Assembly (NCBI GenBank): GCA_043820105.1
Contig: JBDREC010000081.1
Span: forward strand, 1 to 55,897
Direction of reading: 5' to 3'
DNA length: 55,897 nt
DNA from: JBDREC01 sp043820105 [NCBI: Pseudomonadota bacterium]
GTDB taxonomy: Bacteria > Bdellovibrionota_F > JAHFAK01
Below are positions 17,253-25,422 of this stretch, one piece after another (the stretch's first letter is position 1; every line of letters starts with the position of its first letter). The translations under genes were made by a program, and so were the position numbers. Below the pieces are notes generated by a model. The model worked only from the letters and a program-made list of their open reading frames with translations, was not told where the DNA came from and did not search any database.

Positions 17253-17366
17253 ATAGCTTGTAGCTTGTAGGGCAAATAAATTAATTATTAATTGTTAATT
17301 ATTAATTATTAATTATTCTAAAAAACGCCTTTCATCTTGTTCCCTTGCGCTCTTGTTCTCCTCTGA
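17253..17366 (+). repeat. Heptamer array with word change, plus octamers
   Basis: ATAGCTT, GTAGCTT, GTAGGGC, AAATAAA, TTAATTA, TTAATTG, then TTAATTA three times and TTCTAAA: ten units in one register (17253-17322) although the word changes halfway. A CTTGTTCC/CTTGCGCT/CTTGTTCT octamer run follows at about 17334-17360. Confidence 0.85.
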
Positions 17367-17367
17367 T

Positions 17368-18612
17368 TTATATCAAACTATCAGCCACCAAACTAGATAA
17401 AAATTCAACTTTTATATCTAACTTATAATAATCATTTAAATCTTTAAGCTGGCCATGACAATTTTCACAAGCTGTAGCTAAGATATCTGGATTTGTTGCT
17501 TTGATTTGTTCTGCTTTTACTTTGGCATTTTTGGCTCTGTATTCTTTTGGGTGGATTGCCATAGCTCCGCCTCCACCTCCACAACACCAGTTGTGTTTTT
17601 TGTTTGGTGTGAGTTCTTCAAAATTGTCTGTTAAGTGGGAAATGATTTCGCGGGCCTCATCGTAGATTCCGCCATTTCTGGCCATTTGACATGGGTCGTG
17701 ATAAGAAAACTTTCCTTGGTGTTTGTTTTTGTCAAGCTTGATTTTGCCATCTTTTAAGTACAGTGACATTACTTCCACAAAACTTGTTACTTTGAATGGT
17801 TGTTTACCCATCATGTATTTCATTACTCTAAAAGCTGTGCCGCATTCACAGATTGTCACTTCTTTTACATTCAAACGTTTTGCTTCATTAATTATTCTCT
17901 CAGCGATTTCTTTTGTCTTTTGTGGATTTCCAACAAAAGCGCCAAAATTTACAGCTTCAAAATAACTTAAACTCCATTTTTCTTTGGCTGCATTCATAAT
18001 GGCAGCTGCTGGAATGATTGAATGTTTGCCAGCTAAGGCTACATATAAAATATTGGCATCTTGAACTCCCATTGGAATAGCTTCTTTGCCTGCTTCAGAT
18101 TTCCACTTTTCAATTACTTCAGTTTCTAAATTTTTTATTCCTTTTTCAAAATTAGCTTTTGTATTATCATCCATTTTACCTTTTGCAATGGACATATCAG
18201 CAAGCATTGATAGGACTTGTGGTTCTTTGCCTGATCCTATTAACAAAAGTTTGGCAATAGACATTATCATTTGGGTGTCAATTCCAAAGGGGCAGTTAAC
18301 CATGCATCTTCTACAGCCAGTGCAAGAATAGGCTGCTTCATAAAGTTGTTCCATATCCATATCATCAAGTTTTAATGCTTCATTTATTGATGGCCAGGCT
18401 TTGCCTCTTACCTTGTAAAGATAAGTGTAAAGTTTTCTTATAAATTCATGTCTATAAACAGCTGAGTTTTTAATGTCTTTTCTTGAGGCATATACGTGAC
18501 ACGCATCAATGCAATTTCCGCATCTTGCGCAAGTTTCAAGATACATTTTCATCACAATATTTAATTTTGAATCAAATAACTTTTTAAGTTCTATTTTCTT
18601 GTTTGCATCCAT
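17368..18612 (-). CDS. DsrK/HdrD-like iron-sulfur protein with CCG domains
   Basis: The N-terminus holds two 4Fe-4S motifs, CARCGNCIDACH and CTGCRRCMVNCP. The C-terminus has cysteine-rich CCG-type domains: ICECGTAF with HDPCQMAR, and WCCGGGGG with CENCHGQ, as in DsrK, TmcB and HdrD. These bind the unusual cubane that handles disulfides or sulfane sulfur. At 414 residues it lies in the range of the family. Its ATG overlaps the stop of the membrane subunit (TAATG), so the two are one unit resembling DsrMK. With TusA and DsrE2-like genes upstream, it probably oxidises or reduces protein-bound sulfur and exchanges electrons with quinone. The true dsrAB genes are not in the window. Confidence 0.82.
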   Translation of the reverse strand: MDANKKIELKKLFDSKLNIVMKMYLETCARCGNCIDACHVYASRKDIKNSAVYRHEFIRKLYTYLYKVRGKAWPSINEALKLDDMDMEQLYEAAYSCTGCRRCMVNCPFGIDTQMIMSIAKLLLIGSGKEPQVLSMLADMSIAKGKMDDNTKANFEKGIKNLETEVIEKWKSEAGKEAIPMGVQDANILYVALAGKHSIIPAAAIMNAAKEKWSLSYFEAVNFGAFVGNPQKTKEIAERIINEAKRLNVKEVTICECGTAFRVMKYMMGKQPFKVTSFVEVMSLYLKDGKIKLDKNKHQGKFSYHDPCQMARNGGIYDEAREIISHLTDNFEELTPNKKHNWCCGGGGGAMAIHPKEYRAKNAKVKAEQIKATNPDILATACENCHGQLKDLNDYYKLDIKVEFLSSLVADSLI

Positions 18613-19331
18613 TATAATCCCCTTCTTATTCTGTTAAGAGGCATTGCAAGGAAGGTGTGCATAAATTTACTAAATGGAAAAAGTATAATAAATAAATTTG
18701 CAGTAAAGATATGCAAAACCAGCATAATATAATGTGGTGAATCTTTTATCATGTCAGGAACCATTGGTTTAAAAGTTATTAGACTATATAGGTATTCTCT
18801 GTACTCACTTACTCCAATATCAAGCCCTGATTCTGACCAGATATTTGCCCAATCGAGATGACCACCCAAAATAGAAGAAAATATTAAAAGTAATAGCATT
18901 AAATAATCTGAAGAATATGAAATCTCTCTAATGGGGCTTTTCAATCTTCTATAAAAAAAGTAAGAAGCTGAAACCACAATTGCTATTCCAATAAATCCTT
19001 TTCCTAAAAACACTTCATGGGGAATTAATTGCAGTAGCTTTATTTCTTTTATTAATTCTAAATGACCTAAGATTAAAGCAATAAAAGCAACATGAAACAC
19101 CATTAAAAAAAACCAAAAAATTGGATTTTTCATGATTATTGTAGGAAATAAAAAGGTGTCTTTTAGTGCATGTAGCATTGCAGGTCTTTGCTTTGGGAAT
19201 ATTTCAAGAGTGTGTAATTGTTTGGGAGAAGCCCAAATTCTTATTATTTGGTAAATTATCCCTGTAAAAAAAATAGCAAAAGCTAAATACACCATCGGGA
19301 TCATGGTGAAATAGTATAACTTATCTATCAT
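18612..19331 (-). CDS. DsrM/NarI-like membrane cytochrome b subunit
   Basis: Five or six hydrophobic helices. His pairs at FHVAFIALILGH and MLVLHIFTANLFI, with a late KFMH, fit the heme b ligands of NarI-type quinone-reacting subunits. SD AAAGGA lies 6 nt before the ATG. At 239 residues it matches DsrM/HmeC short forms. It should carry electrons between the quinone pool and the iron-sulfur subunit encoded next. The DsrJOP partners of the full sulfite-reduction complex are absent, so this is the minimal MK pair. Confidence 0.8.
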   Translation of the reverse strand: MIDKLYYFTMIPMVYLAFAIFFTGIIYQIIRIWASPKQLHTLEIFPKQRPAMLHALKDTFLFPTIIMKNPIFWFFLMVFHVAFIALILGHLELIKEIKLLQLIPHEVFLGKGFIGIAIVVSASYFFYRRLKSPIREISYSSDYLMLLLLIFSSILGGHLDWANIWSESGLDIGVSEYREYLYSLITFKPMVPDMIKDSPHYIMLVLHIFTANLFIILFPFSKFMHTFLAMPLNRIRRGL

Positions 19332-19349
19332 TTCGTAATCCTTTAAAAA

Positions 19350-19468
19350 TTGAGAATCGAAAATTGACAGTTGTTTATTGAAAATTAAATGTCGTTAAAA
19401 TAATCAATAATCAATAAATAACAATTAATAATTAATTGACGGATGCTAGCAACTTGCAACCAGCAACT
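19350..19468 (+). repeat. Inverted heptamer arrays with word change
   Basis: The left arm at 19350-19388 (TGAGAAT, CGAAAAT, TGACAGT, TGTTTAT, TGAAAAT) is roughly inverted to the right arm. From 19399 ten units run in one register to 19468: AATAATC, AATAATC, AATAAAT, AACAATT, AATAATT, AATTGAC, GGATGCT, AGCAACT, TGCAACC, AGCAACT. The end reaches the tusA stop. Confidence 0.9.
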
Positions 19469-19709
19469 AAACAGCTCTTCTAACCCAAAACCTAATCTCG
19501 CCATCTGCCTGCTCTGTTTTTAATATTTCATGGCCAGTGGTTGATGCCCAAGCTGGGAAGTCTGATAATGCTCCTGGATCTGTTGTTATTGCTTCAATTA
19601 CTTGACCGATTTCAACAGTTCCAATTTCTTGGCCTATTTTTACTATTGGCATAGGGCAGGGAAGACCCTTTAGATCTAATGTTTTATCTGCTTTAATTTC
19701 TTCTGACAT
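19467..19709 (-). CDS. tusA: TusA-family sulfurtransferase
   Basis: A small cytoplasmic sulfur carrier. The signature LDLKGLPCPMPIVK holds the CPxP motif, whose first Cys carries persulfide sulfur. The rest (EAITTDPGALSDFPAW, HEILKTEQADGEIRFWVRR) is the standard two-layer fold, 80 residues in all. AAGGAG lies before the ATG. It stands between a DsrE2-like gene and the DsrMK-like pair, an arrangement that fits sulfur handed from DsrE2 to TusA to a redox enzyme. Confidence 0.92.
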   Translation of the reverse strand: MSEEIKADKTLDLKGLPCPMPIVKIGQEIGTVEIGQVIEAITTDPGALSDFPAWASTTGHEILKTEQADGEIRFWVRRAV

Positions 19710-19725
19710 TTTATTTCTCCTTCTT

Positions 19726-19842
19726 ATTGAGAATTGAAAATTGATTATTGCTTATTGAAAATTAACGGTTTGAATAATTAATAATCAATAAATAACAATT
19801 AATAATTAATTCAAAATCCAAAATCCAAAATTCAAAATTCAT
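19726..19842 (+). repeat. Inverted heptamer arrays with word change
   Basis: The left arm at 19726-19764 contains GAAAATT, GATTATT and similar units. From 19773 ten units keep register to 19842: AATAATT, AATAATC, AATAAAT, AACAATT, AATAATT, AATTCAA, AATCCAA, AATCCAA, AATTCAA, AATTCAT. Confidence 0.9.
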
Positions 19843-19860
19843 AATTTACAACTAGTCCGG

Positions 19861-20400
19861 CTATACAAACAATTGCACCTTGCTCTTCTGCGCCTCAGCT
19901 AAAAAAGTAGCTACTCCACAATACTTCAAATTTGGATAATCTATCATTTCTTCTCTTTTGAATCCCATTAAGTCCATTGACATTTCGCAAATGTTTATTT
20001 GTACGTCAAGTTGTGCTGCGAGATCTAAAAGTTGTTCGACTGATTGAACATTTTTCTTTTTCATTAAACCTTTGAGCATTGCTGTTCCAGCTCCGGCCAT
20101 ATTCATTTTAGAAAGCTTGGCTTGGCTGCTACCTTTTGGAAGCATAAATCCAAACATTTTTGACATGAAGTCCTTGCCTTTTACTGTTTTCTTTTTATCT
20201 CTTAGAGAAGCTGTAGCCCAAAAGGTATAAAATAAAACTACTTTCATTCCCATCGCAGCAGATCCAGTTGCAATAATAAGACTTGCCAGGAGTTTGTCTA
20301 GATCTCCTGAAAACACAACCATTGAAACTTGATTTTCTTGACCAGGCTTTAGCTTATTTAACTGATTTTGCATTTCATTTACTTGTTTTTCTAAATCCAT
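19861..20400 (-). CDS. DsrE2-like sulfur-transfer protein (DsrE/F/DrsH family)
   Basis: The ATG at 20400 is preceded by AAAGGG; the frame opens 6 codons earlier with TTG. A coiled N-terminus (EKQVNEMQNQLNKL) leads to VSMVVFSGDLDKLLASLIIATGSAAMGMKVVLFYTFW, the Rossmann-like start of DsrE-type proteins. The conserved Cys lies in INICEMSMDLMGFK, and GVATFLAEA closes the domain. In sulfur bacteria DsrE2 proteins pass sulfane sulfur to TusA, and tusA is the next gene here. Length is 179 residues. Confidence 0.85.
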   Translation of the reverse strand: MDLEKQVNEMQNQLNKLKPGQENQVSMVVFSGDLDKLLASLIIATGSAAMGMKVVLFYTFWATASLRDKKKTVKGKDFMSKMFGFMLPKGSSQAKLSKMNMAGAGTAMLKGLMKKKNVQSVEQLLDLAAQLDVQINICEMSMDLMGFKREEMIDYPNLKYCGVATFLAEAQKSKVQLFV

Positions 20401-20528
20401 TTTATTTAGCCCTTTCAATATATAAGTATCTATATATATATATAGACATAGGCATTGTGAAGATAAAAATCAAGGAAAAAATGTAGGATTTTTAATTTTA
20501 TGGATCAGTTAATTATTTTATAATAAAG

Positions 20529-21020
20529 TTACTTGGCAAAAGCTGACTTTATTTTGGATTTGATATTTGAAAAAAAGGCTTTCCAGTTTTGTGTAAAAAA
20601 AGCCATGATTCCACCTAATATTCCTGCTGTGCCTCCACCAATTACGCAAGCTGGTTGGCCGCAATGTGGACAAACTGCAAACATTAATAAAAAACCAGTT
20701 AAGGCTATCCACCAGGCGATGAATCTAAAAAAGAATTTGTAGAAAAAACCAACATTGGAAGATTTCAATATTTCTTTGGCTTTTGAGGATTTTAATAGTT
20801 TCTTAAAATCTGAATAAGTAATTTTTTTAAGTTCTTTATTGATTTCAAAGTCAAAACTTTCATTGTTATCAAGTTTTATGTTAATTTGAAGCTTATTTTG
20901 CTTTATTTCATCAATATTAATAATGGATTTATCATTTAATTGGAATGACTTCTTAATCCATGCTTTTAATACTTCTGACCCTGAGTCAAGCTTGTGCTTG
21001 TGATTATGTACGATAAGCAC
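20529..21020 (-). CDS. Unknown membrane protein with a CPHCGQPAC motif
   Basis: Starts at a GTG behind AAGGGG. The N-terminal 100 residues are soluble and lysine-rich. A hydrophobic segment (FFFRFIAWWIALTGFLLMFAV) follows, then CPHCGQPAC, a Gly-rich second helix (GGGTAGILGGIMAFF) and a basic tail. Three Cys and one His in a short loop could bind a metal or form a redox disulfide. I recognise no family. It lies between the DsrE2-like and four-helix-bundle genes, transcribed the same way, and could belong to the same sigma-54 transcript. Confidence 0.6.
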   Translation of the reverse strand: MLIVHNHKHKLDSGSEVLKAWIKKSFQLNDKSIINIDEIKQNKLQINIKLDNNESFDFEINKELKKITYSDFKKLLKSSKAKEILKSSNVGFFYKFFFRFIAWWIALTGFLLMFAVCPHCGQPACVIGGGTAGILGGIMAFFTQNWKAFFSNIKSKIKSAFAK

Positions 21021-21040
21021 TTTTTCCCCTTACAATCATT

Positions 21041-21149
21041 GAAAATTGAAAATTGATTGTTGATTATTGAAAATTAATAAACTCTAAATTGATAATAATC
21101 AATATTTAATTAATAATTACCCTACAAGCTACTAGCTACCAGCTTGTCC
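21041..21149 (+). repeat. Inverted heptamer arrays with word change
   Basis: Left: GAAAATT, GAAAATT, GATTGTT, GATTATT, GAAAATT, AATAAAC (21041-21082). Right, in one register from 21094: AATAATC, AATATTT, AATTAAT, AATTACC, CTACAAG, CTACTAG, CTACCAG, CTTGTCC. Confidence 0.88.
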
Positions 21150-21160
21150 GAGCAAGAACC

Positions 21161-21496
21161 TTATTTTAATTTGCTAATCAAAAAAACGATTTGGTCGAAG
21201 ATTCTTTGGAAGTGTGTTTTTTTCTTAAAAGAGATTTGTTTTTTGGAATATAAGTTTTCTAATAAATCACAACACCTACTAGCAGACTTTTTTGATTTCT
21301 CAAAATGTATTTTTCTTTTTTCTTCTATTTCAGATTCAGCACCATAAGCTAAATTAATAGTCAGTTCCATGGTCTCGTTATTGAGCTTTGCCTTAAGGCT
21401 TGCATAATCTTCTTCGATCATTTTGAGATCAGATAAGAGTTGTCCAATCACATCAACTGACCGCTTATAACAATCAAACTCTTCATAAAATTTCAT
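21161..21496 (-). CDS. Small helical protein, four-helix-bundle (IVS-protein-like)
   Basis: AGGAG precedes the ATG. The 111 residues are almost entirely amphipathic helix: YEEFDCYKRSVDVIGQLLSDL, a long acidic second helix, a helix with the pair SRCCDLLENLYSK, and a basic tail. The pattern recalls the S23/IVS four-helix-bundle family, but the match is weak and I would not assign a role. A strong sigma-54 promoter lies 72 bp upstream, so it may be the first gene of a regulated operon. Confidence 0.5.
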   Translation of the reverse strand: MKFYEEFDCYKRSVDVIGQLLSDLKMIEEDYASLKAKLNNETMELTINLAYGAESEIEEKRKIHFEKSKKSASRCCDLLENLYSKKQISFKKKTHFQRIFDQIVFLISKLK

Positions 21497-21567
21497 TTCT
21501 CTAATCTCCTATTTGAAGAAAATCTTTTTTTTAACTTTTGGCTTTTTGCCTTATAAAATATAGATTT

Positions 21568-21584
21568 TGCAATAAGTGTGCCAA
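21568..21584 (-). promoter_or_regulatory. Sigma-54 promoter (-24/-12), minus strand
   Basis: On the minus strand TTGGCACACTTATTGCA: TGGCAC, five bases, TTGCA, with GG and GC 12 nt apart, a near-consensus match. Transcription would start near 21557 and run into 21496-21161 and perhaps on into the sulfur-relay genes. A GTTTCA half-site lies at its upstream edge. Confidence 0.75.
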
Positions 21585-21723
21585 ATTGGTTTCAAAAGCG
21601 GTGCTTAATAATTACAGTAGCTTAGCTCGAAAATAACAAAAAAATTATTTTAAATATGCTTACTTATTTTACTTTTTGTAAAATAATTATTTTTTACTTA
21701 ACAAGTTTGTAGAATGTGTGTAA

Positions 21724-21814
21724 AAGGGAACAAGGGAACAAGAGCGCAAGGGAACAAGGGAATGGGAAAAATATTATTATTTCTTGTTCTCATGTTCTCT
21801 TGTTCTTTTGTTCT
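21724..21814 (+). repeat. Inverted octamer arrays (AAGGGAAC / CTTGTTCT)
   Basis: The left arm has five octamers (AAGGGAAC twice, AAGAGCGC, AAGGGAAC, AAGGGAAT; 21724-21763). The right arm has four (CTTGTTCT, CATGTTCT, CTTGTTCT, TTTGTTCT; 21783-21814). The arms are inverted and end 17 nt before the symporter start. Confidence 0.88.
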
Positions 21815-21830
21815 CTAATTAGGAGAGAAA

Positions 21831-23075
21831 ATGGGAAAACTAAAACTTCATTGGCAGGTTGTAATTGCCATGGCAATTGGGATAATTGCTGGTCTTATTT
21901 TGCAGCATATTTATAATGGTGAACCAGAGGGAAGTGCGTTTGCTTTAATTTCATCTCTTGGTACTATCTTTATAAGACTTTTAAAAATGGTCATTGTTCC
22001 TCTTATTTTTACATCAATTGTTAGTGGAGTTTCAGGAATTTCTGAGGGTAAAAAGTTGGGTCGGGTTGGCATTAAGACCTTAATATATTATGTTACAACA
22101 AGTTTTTTTGCGGTCATGATAGGTCTTTTATTAACAAATTTTATTAAGCCAGGTGTTGGAGTTTCTTTTGAAAATGCCAAAAACTTTGATCCAAGTAATT
22201 TAAATACTCCAGGTTCTCCTCTTGAAATAATAATTAGAATGATTCCACTTAATCCTTTTGAAGCAGCAGCAACAGGAGATATGCTTGGAATAATTTTTTT
22301 TGCTATCTTTCTTGGTTTTGTAATTAATAAGTTAAATCCTGAACACCGTGATTTTTTGAGGAAATTATTCCAGGCTTTTTTTGAAGCTATGATGAAGATA
22401 ACTTCAGTTGTTATATTGCTTTTGCCAATAGGAGTATTTGGACTTATTACAAAAGCTGTAGCTACCTCTGGTTTTGGAGTCTTTACAGCTGTTGGCAAAT
22501 ATATGCTTACAATAGCCTCAGGTCTTACGATTCATGTATTTATTACTATTCCAATAATATTTTATCTTATTACCAGAATAAATCCTTTAAAACATTTTAA
22601 AGCAGTAAGCGAAGCAATGATAACTGCTTTTTCAACATCTTCTTCTAATGCTACTTTGCCTGTTACGATTAGGTGCGTTGAGGAAAAAGCAAAAGTTTCA
22701 AATGAAATAACAAGTTTTGTGATACCAATGGGTGCAACTGTTAACATGGATGGAACAGCTCTTTATGAATGTGCTGGTGTAATTTTCATTGCTCAAGTCC
22801 TTGGAATTGATTTAAGCCTTACTCAGCAGTTTGTGATAGTATTAACAGCCCTTTTAGCTTCAATTGGAGCAGCAGGAATTCCAAGTGCTGGCTTAGTTAT
22901 GATTTTTATAGTTACTCAGGCTGTTGGCTTTAATGATACTGACGTTGCTATGATAATTGGAACAATGCTAGCAGTTGATAGACCTCTTGATATGTTTAGG
23001 ACCGTTGTTAATGTTACAAGTGATAGTTTTGGCGCGGCTATTATTGCAAAAACTGAAGGGGAAGAGCTTTATTGA
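21831..23075 (+). CDS. Dicarboxylate/amino acid:cation symporter (DAACS, SLC1 type)
   Basis: An inner-membrane secondary transporter for glutamate, aspartate or C4-dicarboxylates. The two re-entrant loop signatures are present: TSSSNATLPVTIRC (HP1) and GIPSAGLVMI (HP2). MGATVNMDGTALYE corresponds to the NMDGT cation and substrate site of TM7, and NVTSDSFGAAIIAKTEGE forms TM8 and the tail. At 414 residues with eight helices it is complete. In the SLC1 family an Arg after the TM8 Asp marks acidic amino acid carriers; here no such Arg is evident, so the substrate is open. AGGAG precedes the ATG. Confidence 0.92.
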   Translation: MGKLKLHWQVVIAMAIGIIAGLILQHIYNGEPEGSAFALISSLGTIFIRLLKMVIVPLIFTSIVSGVSGISEGKKLGRVGIKTLIYYVTTSFFAVMIGLLLTNFIKPGVGVSFENAKNFDPSNLNTPGSPLEIIIRMIPLNPFEAAATGDMLGIIFFAIFLGFVINKLNPEHRDFLRKLFQAFFEAMMKITSVVILLLPIGVFGLITKAVATSGFGVFTAVGKYMLTIASGLTIHVFITIPIIFYLITRINPLKHFKAVSEAMITAFSTSSSNATLPVTIRCVEEKAKVSNEITSFVIPMGATVNMDGTALYECAGVIFIAQVLGIDLSLTQQFVIVLTALLASIGAAGIPSAGLVMIFIVTQAVGFNDTDVAMIIGTMLAVDRPLDMFRTVVNVTSDSFGAAIIAKTEGEELY

Positions 23076-23082
23076 AGGGGCA

Positions 23083-23106
23083 AGTGGTAAGTGGTAAGGG
23101 GTAAGT
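23083..23106 (+). repeat. Heptamer array AGTGGTA x3
   Basis: AGTGGTA, AGTGGTA, AGGGGTA, 8 bp after the symporter stop. It is inverted to the array at 23350-23405, and the sigma-54 promoter lies between the two. Confidence 0.85.
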
Positions 23107-23155
23107 AAATGTCATTTTAGTTAAATATATTACTCTGTGTGTTTTAAGGAACAGA

Positions 23156-23184
23156 TTGTTTCAAATTTTTTTTACCTGAAACAA
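23156..23184 (+). promoter_or_regulatory. Upstream inverted repeat, probable activator site
   Basis: TTGTTTCA (23156-23163), 13 nt, TGAAACAA (23177-23184). Its centre lies about 90 bp upstream of the -24 element of the desulfoferrodoxin promoter. The same TGTTTCA/TGAAACA words occur at the same distance upstream of ferritin. Confidence 0.6.
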
Positions 23185-23257
23185 AAACTGAAAAGTAAGT
23201 TTTAGAAGTTTTCGCATTAAGTGTTTAAGTTTAAAGAATATTATTAGAAATATATTT

Positions 23258-23274
23258 TTGGTATAGTTTTTGCT
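23258..23274 (+). promoter_or_regulatory. Sigma-54 promoter for desulfoferrodoxin
   Basis: TTGGTATAGTTTTTGCT: GG and GC 12 nt apart and a TTGCT end. The start would be near 23285, leaving a leader of about 130 nt that contains an array of ACTTACC-type heptamers. Confidence 0.6.
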
Positions 23275-23349
23275 AAAAGAGTAAGACAAATTAAAAGGCT
23301 AATAAATAAATTTGACTTGCAAGATAATTTAAAAAGTCGTATGTGGCAA

Positions 23350-23405
23350 TTCGTAAGTTGTAAGTAAGCACTTACCACTTACCACTTACCCCTTACCACT
23401 TAAAA
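23350..23405 (+). repeat. Heptamer array (CTTACCA) in the desulfoferrodoxin leader
   Basis: Eight units in register: TTCGTAA, GTTGTAA, GTAAGCA, CTTACCA, CTTACCA, CTTACCC, CTTACCA, CTTAAAA. It is inverted to the array at 23083. Confidence 0.9.
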
Positions 23406-23416
23406 TCGAGGTAAAT

Positions 23417-23791
23417 ATGACAGAAAGATTACAAGTTTATAAGTGTAATTTATGTGGAAACATAGTATCTGTAATGCATGCTGCAGCTGGAGAACTTGTC
23501 TGCTGTGGACAAGCAATGAATCTATTAACTGAAAACACAACTGACGCTGCAACTGAAAAGCATGTTCCCGTTGTCAAAGAATGTGATGGCAAGCTTTGTG
23601 TTAAAGTCGGTGAAGTAGCGCACCCAATGCAAGAGGATCATTATATAGAATGGATTGAAATTATTGACAATGGAAATAGCCATGTCAAATATTTAAAACC
23701 TGGCGAAAAACCTGAAGCAAGCTTTTGCAAAAAAAGTGACAATGTAATTGTTAGAGAATATTGTAATTTACATGGACTTTGGAAGAAATAA
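23417..23791 (+). CDS. dfx: Desulfoferrodoxin (superoxide reductase, class I)
   Basis: Reduces superoxide to peroxide without making oxygen. The N-terminal desulforedoxin domain binds a rubredoxin-like iron through C10, C13, C29 and C30 (KCNLCGN...VCCGQ). The catalytic neelaredoxin domain has the His set, including EKHVPV (H near 49), HPMQEDHYIEWIE and C-terminal YCNLHGLW, with Cys and His at the square-pyramidal iron. Length is 124 residues, as usual for 2Fe-SOR. GAGG precedes the ATG. It heads a redox block with rubrerythrin, and rubredoxin, its usual electron donor, is encoded 3 kb on. Confidence 0.95.
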   Translation: MTERLQVYKCNLCGNIVSVMHAAAGELVCCGQAMNLLTENTTDAATEKHVPVVKECDGKLCVKVGEVAHPMQEDHYIEWIEIIDNGNSHVKYLKPGEKPEASFCKKSDNVIVREYCNLHGLWKK

Positions 23792-23797
23792 GAATAA

Positions 23798-23849
23798 GTA
23801 TTCAGTATTCAGTATTTGGTATTCATTATACACCCTGAATACTGAATAC
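23798..23849 (+). repeat. Inverted heptamer arrays GTATTCA / TGAATAC
   Basis: Four units on the left (GTATTCA, GTATTCA, GTATTTG, GTATTCA; 23798-23825) and two inverted units on the right (TGAATAC twice; 23836-23849), between desulfoferrodoxin and rubrerythrin. Confidence 0.88.
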
Positions 23850-23897
23850 AAACCTAAGCATTATAGCATGGTAATTTGAATAAAGGAGATTATTAAA

Positions 23898-24473
23898 ATG
23901 ACTCAATTAAAAGGATCAAAAACTGAAAGTAATTTATTAAAAGCTTTTGCAGGCGAATCACAAGCTAGAAATAGATATGATTATTTCGCTAAACAGGCCA
24001 AAAAAGAAGGTTATGAGCAGATTTCAGCAATTTTTACAGAAACTGCTTTAAATGAAAAAGAACATGCTAAACGTCTGTTTAAATTTTTAGAAGGCGGTGA
24101 GCTTGAAATAACAGCAGGTTTTCCAGCTGGCAAGATTGGAACAACTGTTGAAAACTTGAAAGAATCAGCATGCGGAGAAAATTACGAATACACAACAATG
24201 TATCCTGAATTTGCAAATACTGCTGAAGAAGAGGGCTTTTCTGAAATTTCTGCTGTTTTTAAATCAATTGCAGTAGCTGAGAAACATCATGAAGAAAGAT
24301 ATCTTGATTTTGTTAAAAATATTGAAAATTGTTCTGTTTTTATAAAAGCAGAATGTGTTAGTTGGAGATGCAGGAATTGTGGATATGTTCGTGAAGGAAG
24401 CTCAGCACTTGAAAAATGTCCAGCATGTGCTCATCCAAAAGCATATTTTGAAATAACTCAGAAAAACTGGTAA
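23898..24473 (+). CDS. rbr: Rubrerythrin
   Basis: A peroxide reductase of anaerobes. The ferritin-like domain has the diiron ligands in [25 protein letters not shown] and [14 protein letters not shown]. The C-terminal rubredoxin-like domain binds one iron through CRNCGYV and [12 protein letters not shown]. At 191 residues it is a typical Rbr. AAAGGAG lies before the ATG. With desulfoferrodoxin upstream, superoxide would be reduced to peroxide and then to water. Confidence 0.95.
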   Translation: MTQLKGSKTESNLLKAFAGESQARNRYDYFAKQAKKEGYEQISAIFTETALNEKEHAKRLFKFLEGGELEITAGFPAGKIGTTVENLKESACGENYEYTTMYPEFANTAEEEGFSEISAVFKSIAVAEKHHEERYLDFVKNIENCSVFIKAECVSWRCRNCGYVREGSSALEKCPACAHPKAYFEITQKNW

Positions 24474-24579
24474 ATTCCTTCAAAATTATTGCATATCTAA
24501 ATAATAAATTTCATTGCATTTTTCAGATTATTTTATACTATTAAAAAACTTGTTAAACACTTTATTATTTAGGTATTTT

Positions 24580-25422
24580 GTGAAAAAACATATAGATTCC
24601 GTTGAAAATGATTCCCCGGCCAATTGTCCGAAAAAGTCTTTAGAAGAGCTAGAAAATCTAAATACAAAACTTGATAAGCTGGTTGAGGAAAAAACGAGAC
24701 AGCTTCAAGATAGCATGAGGTTCAAATCCTTTTTAATGTCCTATTTAAATCATGAAGTTAGGAAACATTTAAATACAATTGTTGGATATTCATCTCTTGT
24801 TTATGAAGATTTGGCAGATGATGATATTTCCACCAAAAATAATATATCCTATATTTTATCAAGCTCAGAAAATATTTTAAAACTGATTAATGATGTTGTG
24901 GAATATAGTAGAATAGATAAAAATAAAGACCAGCCTTTTGAAGATTACATTAAAATCGAAAATTTAATTGAGATTGAAATAGATATTTATAAAAATGAAA
25001 TAATACAGAAGGGAAATGAAATATCACACGCGAAAACTAAAGACATTCCTATATTTTTAGGTGACGCCAAGCAAATTTCAAAGATTATTGGCAATATGAT
25101 CGCAAATGCTAATAAATATACAAAAAGAGGTAAGATTGAAATTGAATCAACTGAAATAAATGGCGAAGCTTGCATAACTTTCAAAGATACAGGGATTGGA
25201 ATTAGTGAAGATTATAAAAACAATTTATTTCTTGAAAAGAATTTATTTGATATGAATCTTAATCTTCCTGGTACAGGCATGCAGGTTGCTTTAGCTAAAG
25301 TGTTTACAGAAGCACATGGAGGAAGAATAGAATTTGAATCTGTTCACAAGAAAGGATCAACTTTCTGGGTTTATCTACCGATTAATGTTGATGGCAAGAT
25401 CAAGGAAAAGGATGCCAGATGA
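24580..25422 (+). CDS. Soluble sensor histidine kinase
   Basis: A coiled coil (LEELENLNTKLDKLVEEKTRQL) leads to the H-box FLMSYLNHEVRKHLN, whose His is followed by HEVR and then His where Pro is usual. The ATPase domain has the N-box NMIANANKYTKRG, G1 DTGIGIS and G2 GTGMQVALAKVFTEAHGG. The start is uncertain: a GTG at 24580 with AGG 6 nt before it, or a TTG at 24514 adding a hydrophobic stretch. No sensor domain precedes the coiled coil. Its TGA overlaps the next ATG (ATGA), so the three signalling genes here form one operon. The GATC-rich DNA-binding output is missing locally. Confidence 0.8.
   Translation: MKKHIDSVENDSPANCPKKSLEELENLNTKLDKLVEEKTRQLQDSMRFKSFLMSYLNHEVRKHLNTIVGYSSLVYEDLADDDISTKNNISYILSSSENILKLINDVVEYSRIDKNKDQPFEDYIKIENLIEIEIDIYKNEIIQKGNEISHAKTKDIPIFLGDAKQISKIIGNMIANANKYTKRGKIEIESTEINGEACITFKDTGIGISEDYKNNLFLEKNLFDMNLNLPGTGMQVALAKVFTEAHGGRIEFESVHKKGSTFWVYLPINVDGKIKEKDAR

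Noticed and set aside
17253-17366. Heptamer arrays as CRISPR
   Set aside because: The units are 7 nt with no spacers, and no cas gene is in the window.
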